From Reticulascus tulasneorum (taxonomy: Eukaryota > Ascomycota > Sordariomycetes > Glomerellales > Reticulascaceae), in contig LSAX01000004.1 in assembly GCA_001557505.1 (NCBI GenBank), positions 3,472,001 to 3,536,000 on the forward strand: 64,000 bases of DNA, in the 5' to 3' direction. Below are positions 12,552 through 25,355 of this stretch, piece by piece. The notes beneath the pieces were generated by a model that searched no databases, had not been told where the DNA came from, and saw only the letters and a list, made by a program, of their open reading frames with translations. The position numbers were made by a program, and so were the translations under genes. How positions within the stretch are numbered: position 1 is the first letter of the stretch; each line of letters starts with the position of its first letter.

Positions 12552-13596
12552 CTTGCTTGGCTCGCGTCCATCTTAGTTGCCAGTAATTCTTAATTTTTGA
12601 AGATTTTAGTGCAATTATAATTAAGACATGGGCGACCATTCTTTCTCCCTGAAGGACATCCCGTGACATTTCTCTCATTGAACATCCAGTAGGACTATGA
12701 TTAGATTTGACCAGCTTCGGTATAGCAAGTTTTTGGTTCAGTGGAAGGCCCACTGAGTGCGGATGTTGCTGCTTAAACGATGTCCGTTCCTAGAGCCACC
12801 CAAATAATGAAACTCAAACACTTGAGTTGAACGACCATGTTATCACAAGTATCTGGTGTCTTCTTGTCTCGTATTAACATGAAAGGAATGGCACGATTAC
12901 GGCATTTTCGGACGTCAGATTGGTTGACCTAATGTCATTGCTGAGGGGAGCAGACAAAACATTGCTGCGGGTAATAATGTGTCGTCAAGCGCTATCCTAT
13001 TCTTATTGCCTGGGATTTCGGCAATCTTTCCATTCACTTGGTAGGAGCGGAAAGAATTCACATTAATTGTCGGCGTAATGATTTATGAGGTCAGGCTCAG
13101 CTGCTAAACTCGACAGCAGCCACAAGACCGAGATAGGCGAATAGATACATGTCCTGGTCGGGCGTCGCGCCAGCTGCACGTGGTTGTGGCTGAAAGTGTT
13201 AGTAGCGCCGCGGCTGACGCTGGGCATCAATTTTCACACCATACCACGCGCACGACAGCAATATTTTGGATTTGAAGCGAGGGAGGTTCTCGTCGCATGA
13301 AAGCTGACACGCTGCTGTTTATCTCAGCTTATGTGCTCTTTTATATATCTGCTTCTTTGCCCACGAAGTCGCGCGATCTAGCACACACCGATACACCGAA
13401 ATCTTCACATCTTTCGATGGCAGCCCTGCAATCCATATGTCGTTCAATACGCATTTCAGGGCACAACATAGCGTCCAACTAGCAATATCAGCTACAATAG
13501 TGAAGGTCCCTTCCGTTCTGCCGCTGAAAAATATTGTCTCTTGCGTTTGCCGGCTCCCCACGCGTGTTATCGCCCACCTAGCATCAAGATACCAGG
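12552..13596. promoter_or_regulatory. Upstream region of the HET-domain gene
   Basis: About 1 kb without a supported exon. It should contain the 3' end of the regulator transcript and the promoter of the large HET gene. Short frames at 13297-13625 are not supported. Confidence 0.4.
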
Positions 13597-16500
13597 ATGC
13601 GCCTTATCAATATCAGGTCGTTTGAGATAGAGGAGTTTCTCGACGACGAACTACCCCCCTACGCTATACTATCTCACACTTGGGGAAAGGACGATGAAGA
13701 GCTTAGTTTTCAGGATGTCGAAGATGGAAAAGTTTATAAAGCAGGCATTGGGTCCGTTAAGTTTCATGGGTGTTGCCAACAGGCCGAAAAGGATGGCTTG
13801 GGGCACGTTTGGATCGACACCTGCTGTATTAACAAGACGAGCATGGTGGAGCTTAGCGAGGCTATCAATTCTATGTTTCGATGGTATCATGGCGCGACCA
13901 TTTGCTATACCTATCTATCCGACGTTTTCGGCGACGACGAGGAGCAAGGGTTACAGTTCCAGTCAAGTCGATGGTTCCGTAGAGGCTGGACATTGCAGGA
14001 GCTTCTGGCACCCAAGAAATTGCGGTTTTACAACTCAGAGTGGCATCCCCTAGGAACCAAGGGAGGCCTGTGTGTCGTCCTCAGGAAAATCACCGGGATA
14101 CCTTACCAATTCTTGCTGGGCATCACCGAGTTGCATATGGCAAGCGTAGCTCAGCGTATGTCGTGGGCGGCACAAAGAAGAACAAAGCGGAAAGAAGATA
14201 TGGCATACTGTCTGCTTGGAATATTTGATGTCACGCTGCCTCTCATATATGGAGAGGGCGGCGACCAGGCTTTCCTCCGATTACAGGAGCAGATCATGAA
14301 AACGACGAGGGATGATTCTATCCTTGCATGGGACTTTAGCGTCAAAGAATCATCCTCCAGCAGTTCGACCGAAATCACAGCTGGGAGAATTCTGGCTGCC
14401 AGCCCATCAGAATTTGAAAAATCGGGACAGATTGTTGGCCGCGACCATTTTGCCGCCGCTATGGAATCACCAGAGGTTTCTGGCGGAGGTCTTCGAATCA
14501 ACTTGTCGTTGTTTACCACCTCGGATGCCAAAACATTTGGTCTGCTTAATTGTGGACTCGCGAATGACGTTCATCGATTAGTCGGAATTCCTCTTGTAAA
14601 AACGTCGTCAACGTGGTCCGATGAATATACCAGACCGAAAGGCTGCCATTCAATGCTGCGCACCATACCAGCGTCAGGCGTTTCATCCAAGCGCATTCAT
14701 ATCAAGAATAACGACCAAAGTAAAGTGCCCACAAATACAAATCGACTGTATTGGCACTACGACGATAAATTTACCAATTTCAATCTGGACTTGGTCGAAA
14801 TAGCACCACGATGTCTCTGGGACAAAGAGCGGGCTCTGATTATCCCGACAGTTAAGCCTGGCGATGTGGGACATCGAACCGTGATTCGATTTCGTCATAA
14901 CGAGGAATCATCTCGAGATTTCGTATTAATGCTCGAATTCGAGACTCAAAATTCTGGCTTTGAGGCGCGGTGCAGTATTATGACATGTTGTAGGGGCACT
15001 TCATTAGAGGCGCTAGCTGGAAGGATTCAGTATATGTCGCAAAAAGCAAGGAAGAGATTCGCCGCCCACGGATCGCTTAACCTCCAGGTCGTTCTAGAGC
15101 CAATTGCAGACGCAGAACACCCAATATTTATCATTAGACCAATATCAATGTCCGTCCCGCCAGAGCTTACTATCGATGCATCTGCAGAGTTGCAAAGATT
15201 GGATCTGATAATGGAACTTTCAGGAATACATGACGAAGAAAATCAACACGACATAGAAGAGGCAGAGTTACTGAAGAAGTTGGAAGCAAAAATCGGTCAT
15301 CAGGAACGGGCTAAAAGAGAACACTCAACAGTCGATGAAGAACGAAAACCACTCGAAGAGAGGCTTTTAGGCCACGAAGATGAAAACCATGACGAAGAGA
15401 TGCACCAGCTCTTTAAAAGTCTGGCAAAGGTTAGAAAGGGGCAAGAAGATCTCGAAGAAAGACGGCTAGAGGTGCTGAAGCGGTGGGATGAACTCCGGCA
15501 TATCAGTTGTGGCGCAGATGATTTCAATTTGGAGGGAATGGACGGTCAAACGCCGCTCTCCTGGGCTGCTGGGGACGGACACGAAGCAGTCGTGCGGTTA
15601 CTACTCGATGAGAATGTTAACTTTAAGTCAAGCTATAAACATGGTCGGACGCCGCTGTCGCGCGCGGCCGAAAATGGGCACAGTGCGGTGGTCGATCTGC
15701 TGCTCAAGAAAGGCGCCGACGCCACGGCGAAGGACGAGGATGGGAAAACACCAATATCGCGGGCAATCGAGAAAGGACACGAGGCGGTGGTCAAACTACT
15801 CTGGAAGGAAGCTAGCGGTGTGGCAGACCTGGCACAAAGCTGCACAAACCTCTACAAATTCTGGAATTCATTTCAAGACCCCCCCACAGTGGTACAGGTA
15901 ATAAAGAGTGATCTCCAGCTGCTCATCAATCTTCTTCAAGACATACCCGCAGATATAGGCTATGAACCATCAGCCTATTCTACAATCACAGCATGCCAAT
16001 ACAAGATTAAGGTGCGTTATGACCACTTTATGTTTTGTTATCATTTCGTTGTTCGCGGCCAAGCTTATGACAAACCCCGTCTTAGACTTTGGAGACAATT
16101 GTGGACGAGTATAAAATCAAATTCGATACGCCATCATCAACAAGCAGACATGTTTGGGGAACAGCCAGAAAGAATGTAGGGTCCAAGGAAATAGAAAAGT
16201 TTCGGAATGGCTTGGGAGAAGTCAAAAACACTTTAATTCTCGGATTCATGTACCAGAGGTATGCTCTCGTGTTCTGAACCCGAATGCTCAGTGTTAACAG
16301 TTTGTCTACAGCATGCAGAAGACACGACCGGCCGCAATGGGCCAAGATGTCCAGACCGATTCCAGTTTATTAAAGAAGATGATGCAAGACTCTATTAGCC
16401 TCTCAATGGATGAGCTCTTCGCCAGCGGAACCATTCAGCGACTAATGGAAACAAGTGTGAACAGAGCATCTTCTTTTAATACAATAGCCGATTCTAGTAA

Positions 16501-18454
16501 TTACGACATCCCCAAAGTCTCCAGTTCAGAAAAGAGATCTGCCGACACTTCTCGGCAGATGCCACCACGGCTGGGCCAGTCCAAAGCCTGCGTGAAGAAG
16601 TCCTCGTTTGGCGTGGTTTTCGGCTCAGTCTGGATCCGCACATGTACACTTGCGGAAGCCAAATCATCTGATCTAACTTCAAACGGGATGAAGATCATCA
16701 CCTCCACCACCTTCCACCCAGCATCCTGGCTTAATAAGGTCGGTGTTCGGTATGGTGTAGTAGCTGATGTCCTCTCGTCGACGAGAGGTTGGGTATTCAA
16801 TTTTGCGACAGTCCGGGCGAAGTTGGATAATTCGCTTATCTTCGATATGTGTCGACAAGGAAATGTCCAAGCAGTTAACTTCATGCTCGCCAGGGGCGAT
16901 GCCTCGGTGAACGATACGAGCCCCAAAGGTTGGAATCCGTTGCATGTGAGCACTTTCGCCCCTCTAGATATAGAATGTTCACGAAGGTACAACGGCTGAT
17001 ATACTCCAGTTTGCCGCCGCCAAGGGACATGTGGACCTCTGTGAGAATCTGATCGCAGCAGGTGCGGACAGGCAGGCTCTAGCTTATGAGGGCCCGACAG
17101 AGAATACTTTGTAAGACGAACTACCCTCCTGACTTGGTCTAGACTTCACTAATTATTCGTCAGATCTCCTCTAGCTATCTGGTCTGTGTTTTGCCGCGAT
17201 GCGCCAGCTTCACAAAAAATCTCGATGATGCGCCTCTTTGGCCCTGATTGTGTTGATGTCTTCGATCCCAATGGCGACGGGCGGGTGATTGCTAGCAATC
17301 TGGTTGCGTCAATTCCCCGTGAAAATCGCCACAGCTCTGAAACCAGCTTTTTCTGGTTATATAGACAGTGGGAGACGGAGATCTTACAGCAGACGAGTGC
17401 TCTAGCATCCTTAGGTTCCGGTCCAGCGTGGTATGGCATTCAACTAGCGGTGCGTGCATTCCTCTCCGAGGAACACGAGAATCAGACGATGCGTAACCTT
17501 CTTTATACAGAGCGGGGCAATGATGAAGCTGCATACCAGTCTCACACTCGCGCAATCGGCCATTGCCTTGCCCTCCGAGTCTGCCAGCGAGATTTGATTC
17601 CCCTAGCAGTTCAGCTAGCTCAGTTTATGCAGGTGGACGGCTATGACCTATTACCTGGTATTGACAGCTATAGCAGAAGAGATATCGACAAGGCGCTACC
17701 AGTAATCTACACAACTTGGGCCAAGATATTTCCGCGTACACTCGAAACCGTCAAGAGGCTCATCGAAAATGAGCTCGATATCTTTCTCACACAACTTTCA
17801 ATTGACCGAGTAGAGTTGGCCCAGCGCATCCAAATTGCCCAAGGAGGGCTCCTAGCACCGACTATCGATGTCCGGCAGCGGTGTCTTACTTGCGATGATG
17901 ACTACACTCCGTTAGGAAGTGGCCTTGTCAGGCCTAGACGGATAACCTTCGAGGAGTGCAGAGGTACACAGCATAGATATACATGTTCCTGCGCCGAATA
18001 CATTCGCGTAGTTGGAGGTATTCACGCTCGGCCTCTCGGGGTATCAGAAGATACAGATGACGTGGATTTTGAAAACGAAGGTTACGAGGAGCTTGAACTA
18101 GATGTGGACCAGTTGTGTGAAGAGTACGACAAAGTCCATCTCAACGACAGTCCACAGGCTCAAGAGTATCGATTTTACGATGCTGCAGAAGTGCCGTATC
18201 ATGTTCAAGGGGATCGATTTTATGATGCTGCAGAAGTGCTGCATCGTGCTCAAGATGATCCATTCTACGATGCTGCGGAAGCGCTATATCGTGCTCAAGG
18301 GCGACGGTGGATAGGAACTTATGGCCCAGATGAGATTCTTTGCGCAACTTGCCTCTTGATGAGAGAGAAGTACATTGGCGAGGATGGTTCCAGTTGGCAT
18401 GAGGGCTTCACGCCACCACCTGAGACGTATCTGCGCTCATCTGACAACCTTTGA
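13597..18454 (+). CDS. HET-domain protein with ankyrin and HeLo-like modules
   Basis: This is a 1537-residue incompatibility-type protein. Exons are 13597-16011, 16086-16258, 16312-16945, 17010-17110 and 17164-18454, all in phase. Residues 22-110 form the HET domain (YAILSHTWG, HVWIDTCCIN), followed by the family signature RRGWTLQELLAP at 129-139 and EDMAYCLLGIFDV near 202. A charged coiled coil (about 550-640) leads into three ankyrin repeats (about 648-737). A helical segment at about 739-870 then matches the HeLo-like/SesA N-terminal domain (ASGVADLAQSCTNLYKFW ... EIEKFRNGLGEVKNTLIL), normally found at a protein start. Further ankyrin-like units follow (NPLHFAAAKGHVDLC near 1075), then a Cys-rich C-terminus ending WHEGFTPPPETY. 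No NACHT or WD40 module is present. HET proteins trigger cell death on non-self recognition; the trigger here is unknown. Confidence 0.88.
18173..18307 (+). repeat. Triple 45-bp in-frame repeat (FYDAAE units)
   Basis: Three head-to-tail 45-bp units encode 15-residue repeats that all begin FYDAAE, at residues 1445-1489 of the HET protein. The units differ at a few bases, mostly without changing the core residues, so they are not a sequencing artefact of one copy. Confidence 0.9.
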
Positions 18455-20869
18455 TACAACTTACGCAACTTGGCCGGTGCTTAAATTTTACCGAGTTTCT
18501 AAATAGAGCACGGCTAACGGTTTCTATTATATTTTTTGAGTGGTGTTGAAGACTACCTAGGTACTTCAATAGTAATTATGATCATACTCGGAACGGGACC
18601 ATAAATCTGCATGGTTAATTATCCAAACTTTGCAAACAAACTTATACCGTAACTGATATTTATCTTTGTGCCAACCTCGACCCATGAATCACCTGCAAAG
18701 TTACCTTTCTCTTCCGGCCCTGAACTCCAAAACTCAGACTTTCGTGCCGCCATTCTGTAAGGGCGACGAGCAGTTTCAACCACCATGATCTGATACGCGA
18801 CGGCAATTGGGGCCAGGCCTCAGTTGTATGGCTCTATAGATATGCGGGTACACCGATCCGGCTGTTATGAGAATCCCTTGACGGAGATCTGATGCTGTCC
18901 GTCAGACGTGTGGTTCGGCAGTACTTACATGATATTCCGGATGCTAACTGCTGGTTATCTATCCTGTCGAGACAGATATGATTCATCTTCGCTTCCATCC
19001 CTCTCTAGGTTGCTGCCTTGAACGCTAGATACACTTGTAGAGCGCCTTCGATAGACTGTACCAAGCCAAAGAAAATTGTCAGGGCAAGTACGAGAATTGC
19101 AACCCAAAACGTATACCACTGAACCCTTTTCCTTCTGTCATGCCACCATTGGCTAATCGTTTTTGGCTCTGCTTCGTCAAAAGCTTACTTTAGAACTGCC
19201 AGCCTGTCCTGCCAACAAAAGAAAGCGCTGGCGTGACGAGCGTCTGCGCGTAGATTACCACAGTACAGGATGCCAGGATCAAGCCCCTCCTGGAGCTGGA
19301 TGCTTGATGCTGGAGCAGTGGCATGTGGTAGTAGTCCCGTTCGTAAGATTGGCGGCTGTAGTAATGTCGATAATGCTTTCACGGGCGTTAGCGTATGCAT
19401 GTAAACACGAGAAACAACTTTAGCAATCCTAGCATCTTACCATTCTGGCCTGTTTCTAGCATAGCACTTGGCCAGCTCTCTAGCAAACCGTCGGGTGAAT
19501 AGATGGAACTTCCCACAGAGCCTTGTCTTTGACGGAACTCCGCGCTTCGAGAACCTTGTCTTAGGAAGCAGCCACGTGGTCAGTCTCTGTAGTTGCTGAA
19601 AAGCCAAGGCCCTGATACCTTTGCAAATGCAAGTCCGTTCGATGTGATGAACTGCCGAATGCCTGGCGTATACCAGAATTCAGCATCGCGAGTAGTTGGT
19701 CAGACAATCGGGGCGCCACCCAGGTTACATTCGTAACAGCTAGTGGCGCAAGTGTGCGTGCATGAACAATTCGCAGCTTCAATCCAGAGTATTGATGGTT
19801 GCGGAGCGCGATCAAGTCAGCATTCACGATTCCGCTACATAATCAGATACCACGTGACTAACATCCCGACCAAGGTACTTTAACCTCCGTCTTCCTGGCA
19901 GACGGACGCCAATTTGATTGGCTTGAGGAATAGGAATGAAATAGGAACTAGATATGCCTGGAAAATTAAACATTTCAATGTCAATCAAGCTGCTTTACCG
20001 TTTCAGATAGCAAATTTGACTCTTCTAGCGGTTAAATTTCTAGCAGTTTTCAAAGAACAAATATCCCTCTTTTAGGCAACAGTTGAGTTCTAGAAAATTG
20101 AAGTAGGATGGCGATCACGAACTGTCAGGTCAATGATTAGCAGCCCGATCCCATGCCGGGAGTTCTATTCATTGAAGTGGAGGGTCATGTGCCATCGCTG
20201 ATCGCTCTGCCAAAGCACACCGGAGTACTGAGCGTGGTTGGTACTGAGAAAGATGCCTTATCGCGCCAGGGCCGTCTTGTCGTGGAAGGACTCATGGTGT
20301 AAGTTTGGCGGAATCTCCGCAGGACAATTCCAAGTTCAGGGGGAGTAGTCTGCGTGGAAAGGAACAGTGACCTCATGAGGCTATTTCCCCCCGGCTCCCA
20401 CCTCATCCCCTTCCCGGATGTCTGCCTTGTCTTGACGACCGGGGAGTTGTGACCTGGTACGAGCAGGGCAAACCAACCCGTTTCACAAATGAGATGCATT
20501 AAGTTGAAATCCCGCTAACATGAACAAGCCCCATATTTTGCCGTGGCTTGACCGGCACGGTGTCTTGGACTGGACGCCTGCGGGTCTTGGTGTAGGCTCC
20601 GCTTGCTTGACGGAGCAACTTTATTGGGCACCTCGGCAATACTCAACACTGATTGGCTAGGTATACCGGTAGCAAAAAACGGGAATCGGGGGACATTGCG
20701 ACCACGCGTCTTCGGGGCCTTGGGAACGCCGATTGGACTTGGGCCTGGAACGGGCACCTCATGGATTCCCATTTAAAGCCTGGTGGTATGCCGCTCCATT
20801 TTCTCTATCAGTAAGTAACTCGTCAAGCTCCTTTTGAAGACAATTACCTGCCCAACTATCTCACTAACA
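18455..20869. other. Intergenic region containing a gene relic
   Basis: About 2.4 kb without a complete gene. The only coding-like signal is the minus-strand relic at 19015-19210 (separate entry). A minus frame at 19561-19827 may belong to the same relic but is too weak to call. Frames at 20185-20772 show no domain. Confidence 0.45.
19015..19210 (-). pseudogene. Relic of a fungal membrane-anchored protein C-terminus
   Basis: Read on the minus strand, this stretch gives a well-formed C-terminal end: DEAEPKTISQWW, HDRRKRVQWYTFWVA, then a hydrophobic helix and a tail (GLVQSIEGALQV). This juxtamembrane QWYTFW pattern followed by one transmembrane helix is familiar from a large group of uncharacterised fungal proteins. 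An in-frame TAA at 19185-19187 interrupts it and no upstream body of the gene is recognisable, so it is called a relic. The family memory is from recollection and was not searched. Confidence 0.55.
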
Positions 20870-21790
20870 ATGGGTAACCATTCATCTTTCGACCCGGCTC
20901 GGGATATACCCTCTCTGGCTGGCAAAGTCATCCTGATCACGGGTGGGAGTGACGGTATCGGCAAGCAAACGGCGCTGGATCTAGTCAAGCACAACCCCTC
21001 CCAACTATGGATCGCCTCCCGTAACCCGACGACCGGCAACGCCGCCGTCGAGGAGATCAATAAGGCATCTCTAGGCGTACCTGTACACTACCTCCAGCTT
21101 GACCTATCTTCTTTCGAGTCGGTAAAAAGCGCCGCCAAGACACTCCTCGCCTCCGCCGCCAGGCTCGACATAGCAATCCTGAATGCGGGTCTCATGGCTG
21201 GCGGGCGGGCTGTTTCCAAGGACGGTTACGAAATCCGCATGGCTGTTAACCATCTGGGTCATGCCCTGTTAGTCAAACTTCTCACACCGCTCCTTCTCAG
21301 CACGGCCTCAATCTCGACGGACCCGCCGCGAATCGTCAGCCTTAGTTCATCCGGGCACAAATTCGTTAAACCCGTCGGAATCGAGTTTGAGCTTCTCAAG
21401 ACGACAGCAGAGAATCGCATGGGGACCGATATGTACTGCCAAGCCAAGCTGGCGCAGGTTTTGTACACTCGCGAGTTCGCGAAGCGATACCCACAGATTA
21501 CTGCCATTTCGATCAACCCTGGAGACGTAAAGACGAACCTCTACACCGGCTCCGATGGGCCTTGGTTTTTCACGGTGATCAAGGCGGTGTTCCTTCCCTT
21601 TTTTGCGTTGACGGTGGAGGACGGTGCGAAGAACTCGCTCTGGGCGGCGACGTCCAAGAACGCGGTGAGCGGGGAGTATTACGACCCAGTTGGGGTGGGC
21701 GGCAAGGCGAGTGCGCTTTCAAAGGATAAAGTGTTGATAGACAAGATGTGGGACTTCACCGAGGAGGCGATGAGAGGCCAGGAAATCTGA
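20870..21790 (+). CDS. Short-chain dehydrogenase/reductase
   Basis: This single-exon classical SDR has 306 residues. It has the cofactor motif TGGSDGIGK (residues about 24-32), NAG near 111, the catalytic Ser in VSLSSSGHK, and the YCQAK catalytic Tyr/Lys pair. Overall it resembles the retinol-dehydrogenase/WWOX-like branch (LNAG, MAVNHLGHALL, INPGDVKTNL). The ATG at 20870 is chosen because MGN begins the family-like sequence; an in-frame ATG exists at 20834. The substrate is unknown. It is convergent with the zinc-cluster regulator ending at 21896, only about 105 bp away. Confidence 0.92.
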   Translation: MGNHSSFDPARDIPSLAGKVILITGGSDGIGKQTALDLVKHNPSQLWIASRNPTTGNAAVEEINKASLGVPVHYLQLDLSSFESVKSAAKTLLASAARLDIAILNAGLMAGGRAVSKDGYEIRMAVNHLGHALLVKLLTPLLLSTASISTDPPRIVSLSSSGHKFVKPVGIEFELLKTTAENRMGTDMYCQAKLAQVLYTREFAKRYPQITAISINPGDVKTNLYTGSDGPWFFTVIKAVFLPFFALTVEDGAKNSLWAATSKNAVSGEYYDPVGVGGKASALSKDKVLIDKMWDFTEEAMRGQEI

Positions 21791-21895
21791 CCAAGTATGC
21801 CATATTGCTGAAGATGCTCGGAACGTCGCAACTATCCGATGCTATTTTCGCAGATGCACAAGATCAAAGTAATGTACAACTATTTTACCTATTGC

Positions 21896-23642
21896 TTAGT
21901 TTAACCAACGCCGTGAAACTAAATCATACGTTTCAATGAGACACTGTGAGCTGCCGTTCGCTCGTCGTCGACTGCAGATCAAAGTGAGCTCTCCCATCGC
22001 GTCTTCTGGTAATATTATCTGGATGCTATGCATCCTGTGCGACTCCGGGAGCACGGGCAGCGTCAAGTCATGGGTCTTGGGAGGAGCGTCTAACGGAAAG
22101 TTATCGTCGAGGCCGAAGTTCTTGTAGAACCCATTTTCCTCGAGTTCCATGACTCTCAGCGCAATGCAAGCTACCAGACTCGACTCGAAGATCCCTTCCT
22201 TGTGGGGCATCCATTCGATCATCCTGATAAACTGAAGCCTGATCTGGTGGACCCTACACTTGATAGCAGCATAGTACAGCACCGGGATCCAGCCAATGTC
22301 TACGATAGATTTGGACAACCCGGGACCGTGCTTAGAGATGAGGTCAAACTCGGCCCCGGAAACGACCATCATAGATTCTATCGCGTGGCTTAGGATGGCA
22401 ATAAAGCTTTTTGTGTAGTTGTCGAAGATCGCTTCACAATTCCCTGATAGACATGTAGAGGCTATGATCTTCGTCATGGTGTGATAGAAATTTAGCAGTC
22501 GAAAAGCGAACTTCTCTTGAGCATCTGCTCCCGTCTCGGCGAGTGCTCTCGAAGCCTCGTAGGCGTTCAACCAGGACGAGAGGTCGGCTCTGAGGCGATG
22601 TTCGCGATCGTGAAACGGCAACGAAGATAAATCTTTGAGGCAAAGTTCCGCCTGGCGGCAGTCTTCGGTCAGCTGAAGGGCTTCGCCCAGCAAGCAATCA
22701 AGATGTTGCCTTGCATCGCTTGCTGACGGAAACATCTCTTTCGGCAGCGGCACGGGTTTCAGTACCAAACCAAAATTCGTGACGTCTTGCCCAAAGATCT
22801 TCGCCTGAACATACAGCCTAATAAAAGCATCAGAGATCCAGTCGTCTATCGGATTTCGAAACGGCTCCAGCAGGGCATGTCCGCCGCTATCAACGACGGA
22901 GGGCGAGCCGGCTTGGATCTCATGGAGAAGCCTTAATCCATTATTAAGGTGGATGATGGCTGCCTTGTATCGCAGGCGGAGAAGCTCCATGTAGGTGAAC
23001 ACTAGACTGGAGATCAGCGCCACACGTATAAACGCGTTGTCCCTGGACGATGTGTTGTTCTGCAGGTGGGCGATGGCCTTGCCGTACTGTCGCAATGTGA
23101 ACCGCTCCTGACTGTCGGGCACACTCTTGTCGCTTGTGCCGGGATCATAGAGCGATTCACTCCTGTGAGCAGAACCCAAGGCCAATACGGCGTGCAAAAC
23201 TGCCGGTTCTGTTGAACTCGCCTGGACAAGAAGTGTTTCCCAGAATGGAAATCGAAAAGCACCGGGCAGCTTAACGGAGCTCCGACGCAGGAACCAATCA
23301 AAGTGTATCTGTTCCTCGACAGCGAGGACAGTAGTGGGAACGGCTACCCTGCAAATCGCATTGCTGCCGATGGCCTTGGCAGAAGCAGATGTCGATGAAC
23401 GAGAGCAGTACGGTGTTCCGCCGCCACCCCAGATCCCGTATCCGTCGCAGACTCGGCCAGTGGAGACGCACCGTTGGCAAGCCGGCCGGCTTTCGTCACA
23501 CTTGACCTTGCGAATTCTGCTCATGATATGAGCCTAACTGATATGTAGATGATGTGTTGCGCGGATATCGGAGGACTCACCTGCAGGTTCCGCAACCCGA
23601 CTTCACCCGAACGTTGCCGCTGGGGGCACTCTTTGCTATCAT
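21896..23642 (-). CDS. Zn2Cys6 transcription factor
   Basis: This is a zinc-cluster regulator of 560 residues in two exons, 23581-23642 and 21896-23516. The short first exon supplies the first two cysteines (SGCGTC) and the second continues RIRKVKCDESRPACQRC...VC; the split Arg codon AG|A gives exact Zn2Cys6 spacing. Starting at the in-frame ATG of the long exon (23524) would lose half of the zinc cluster, so the two-exon model is preferred. The middle region (EPAVLHAVLALGSAHR) is typical of the fungal C6 regulatory domain seen in PRO1A/upc2-like proteins. Its promoter lies in the otherwise empty 23.6-25.3 kb gap. Confidence 0.9.
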
Positions 23643-25355
23643 TTCTTGGGCCACGATCGTTCGTCAAGGTAATTCGGCACTCGAATGATATGTTTGCGCA
23701 ACAGCGACTGAGCGCGGAGATTCGCAGCCGCGTTGCTTTCGAGGAGATGGCATTATCAGGGGAGGTTGAGCAACGCGGATTGCTATTCGCTGGCTCGGCA
23801 AAGGTGTGATCTGATTGGTAGTGATGCAACCCATCCGTAATAGTGGGTTAACACGCTTGCAGCGCAACTCCATATGTGGCGAAGCTGCTAATTAATCCCG
23901 TGACACAATGACCCTAGGTGGAGGAACTTTCTTTAGTGTCCAGTTCCGAAAAGCCGATGGTCAGACTGACTGAAGTGAAGTCAACGTTGGTACGAGTACC
24001 CGCAAACCGACCATGAGTAGGCAACGTCGTGTCAAATTGCAATGGACACCTGCGGTGTTATGATTTCAAAGGGTGGTGTATCTCGAATTGCTGATCGAAT
24101 TGTTGAATCACGGTTGCATATGAAAACTGGAAGGTAACAAAGGACCTGTATCTTGAGCTAGAGAAGGAAAGAGAGAGTCCTAGCAATGAGGGCGGCGAGC
24201 GCACGGTGTGCCACATCTTCAGCCGGTAACTCGGGCTGGCTGACCCGGCGACCGTAAGCGGGATTGCTCCGGCATTCTCGGGGGTTGAATCATCAGGGAT
24301 CGGCCAGCAGCCGATCACACGATCTAGGCTCTGTGGTCTATGCAAGAAGTACATCAATTTCAGTGAGGAGGCAGGCCTGCAAGATATAAGTACGCGGAGT
24401 GCGAGTATCCGCACTCTCATCTGGCAGCACCATCCGCGAAATGTTGACAGTTTGCATCCTTCTGAATTCTATTCGTAGAGTAGAAATGGAGGCGTTGACC
24501 ACTCAGTCTAAACCTCTTTCAGTGACGGGTGGTGGACGAAGTAAGAATTAGCGAGGCGGACATTGATTACATCGACGTAGCACAAACATGTTGACTAACG
24601 GGCGGCATCATGGGCGCTAGTCCGAATGTGGGATTCATTTTGCGACCGCGAGCCGCACTATTGATGGCGTTACATTCCGCCCCCAACTGCTGTCACTGCG
24701 TACTAGAAAGGCTGCAGCCCCCATAACAACTTTGACGATCATCTTGGTACTTGCGGGTGCTAGATATATCTTGTAGCCACACTCCCTAAATGAGAGAAGT
24801 GGTACTTAAGCCTTTCCCGAGAGCTTCATAAGTAAAGGTAGCCCGCAGTTCAATCAACCATTTTCCGTTCAGCTACCGGGACCAATAAAAGTATCTGGCA
24901 AGCCACCCCTCGTATCCTACAGCGGCAGTTAGAACGATCATAGTCTCAATTACCAATAGAAGTGGTCCAAAGATTTGGGGTTACCCTAGACGCAGAGGCG
25001 TTGGGTGTAACTCTGTGCGTTCTCCAACTCTCTGCCTCACAGGCGCGTCGTATTCATAGGTTGGCGCGCTCTTATCTTGTGGTGCATAAGTATTTCTGGA
25101 ATATAACGATGGCGGAGCACTACGCCGACAACCTGCCAAGGGCAGGAGGTTTCATGAGTGCCAGCCTCCGGGTCGTACAAATGGCTGTGCTTCAACGGAA
25201 ATTATGTGACTGCAGCCACGTCCACCCGAACGCGGTTCGCAGCCGATCCCGCAAAGGATATAAGGCTAGGAGCCTTTCCCGATTTTGAGACCTCATCCCA
25301 AAACCCCTCCTTCCATTACGCAGGGTTTCGAGACGTTTGCCCAAGTTCTACCAAC
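23643..25355. other. Intergenic, no gene seen
   Basis: About 1.7 kb. Frames at 24058-24420 and 24962-25288 have no recognisable domain, signal peptide or splice support. The 3' part should be the promoter of the next gene. Confidence 0.4.

Noticed and set aside
15526..15840. Separate start of a second gene at the internal ankyrin/HeLo-like part
   Set aside because: The frame is continuous from the HET domain with no stop, intron or promoter-like gap; kept as one gene pending RNA data.
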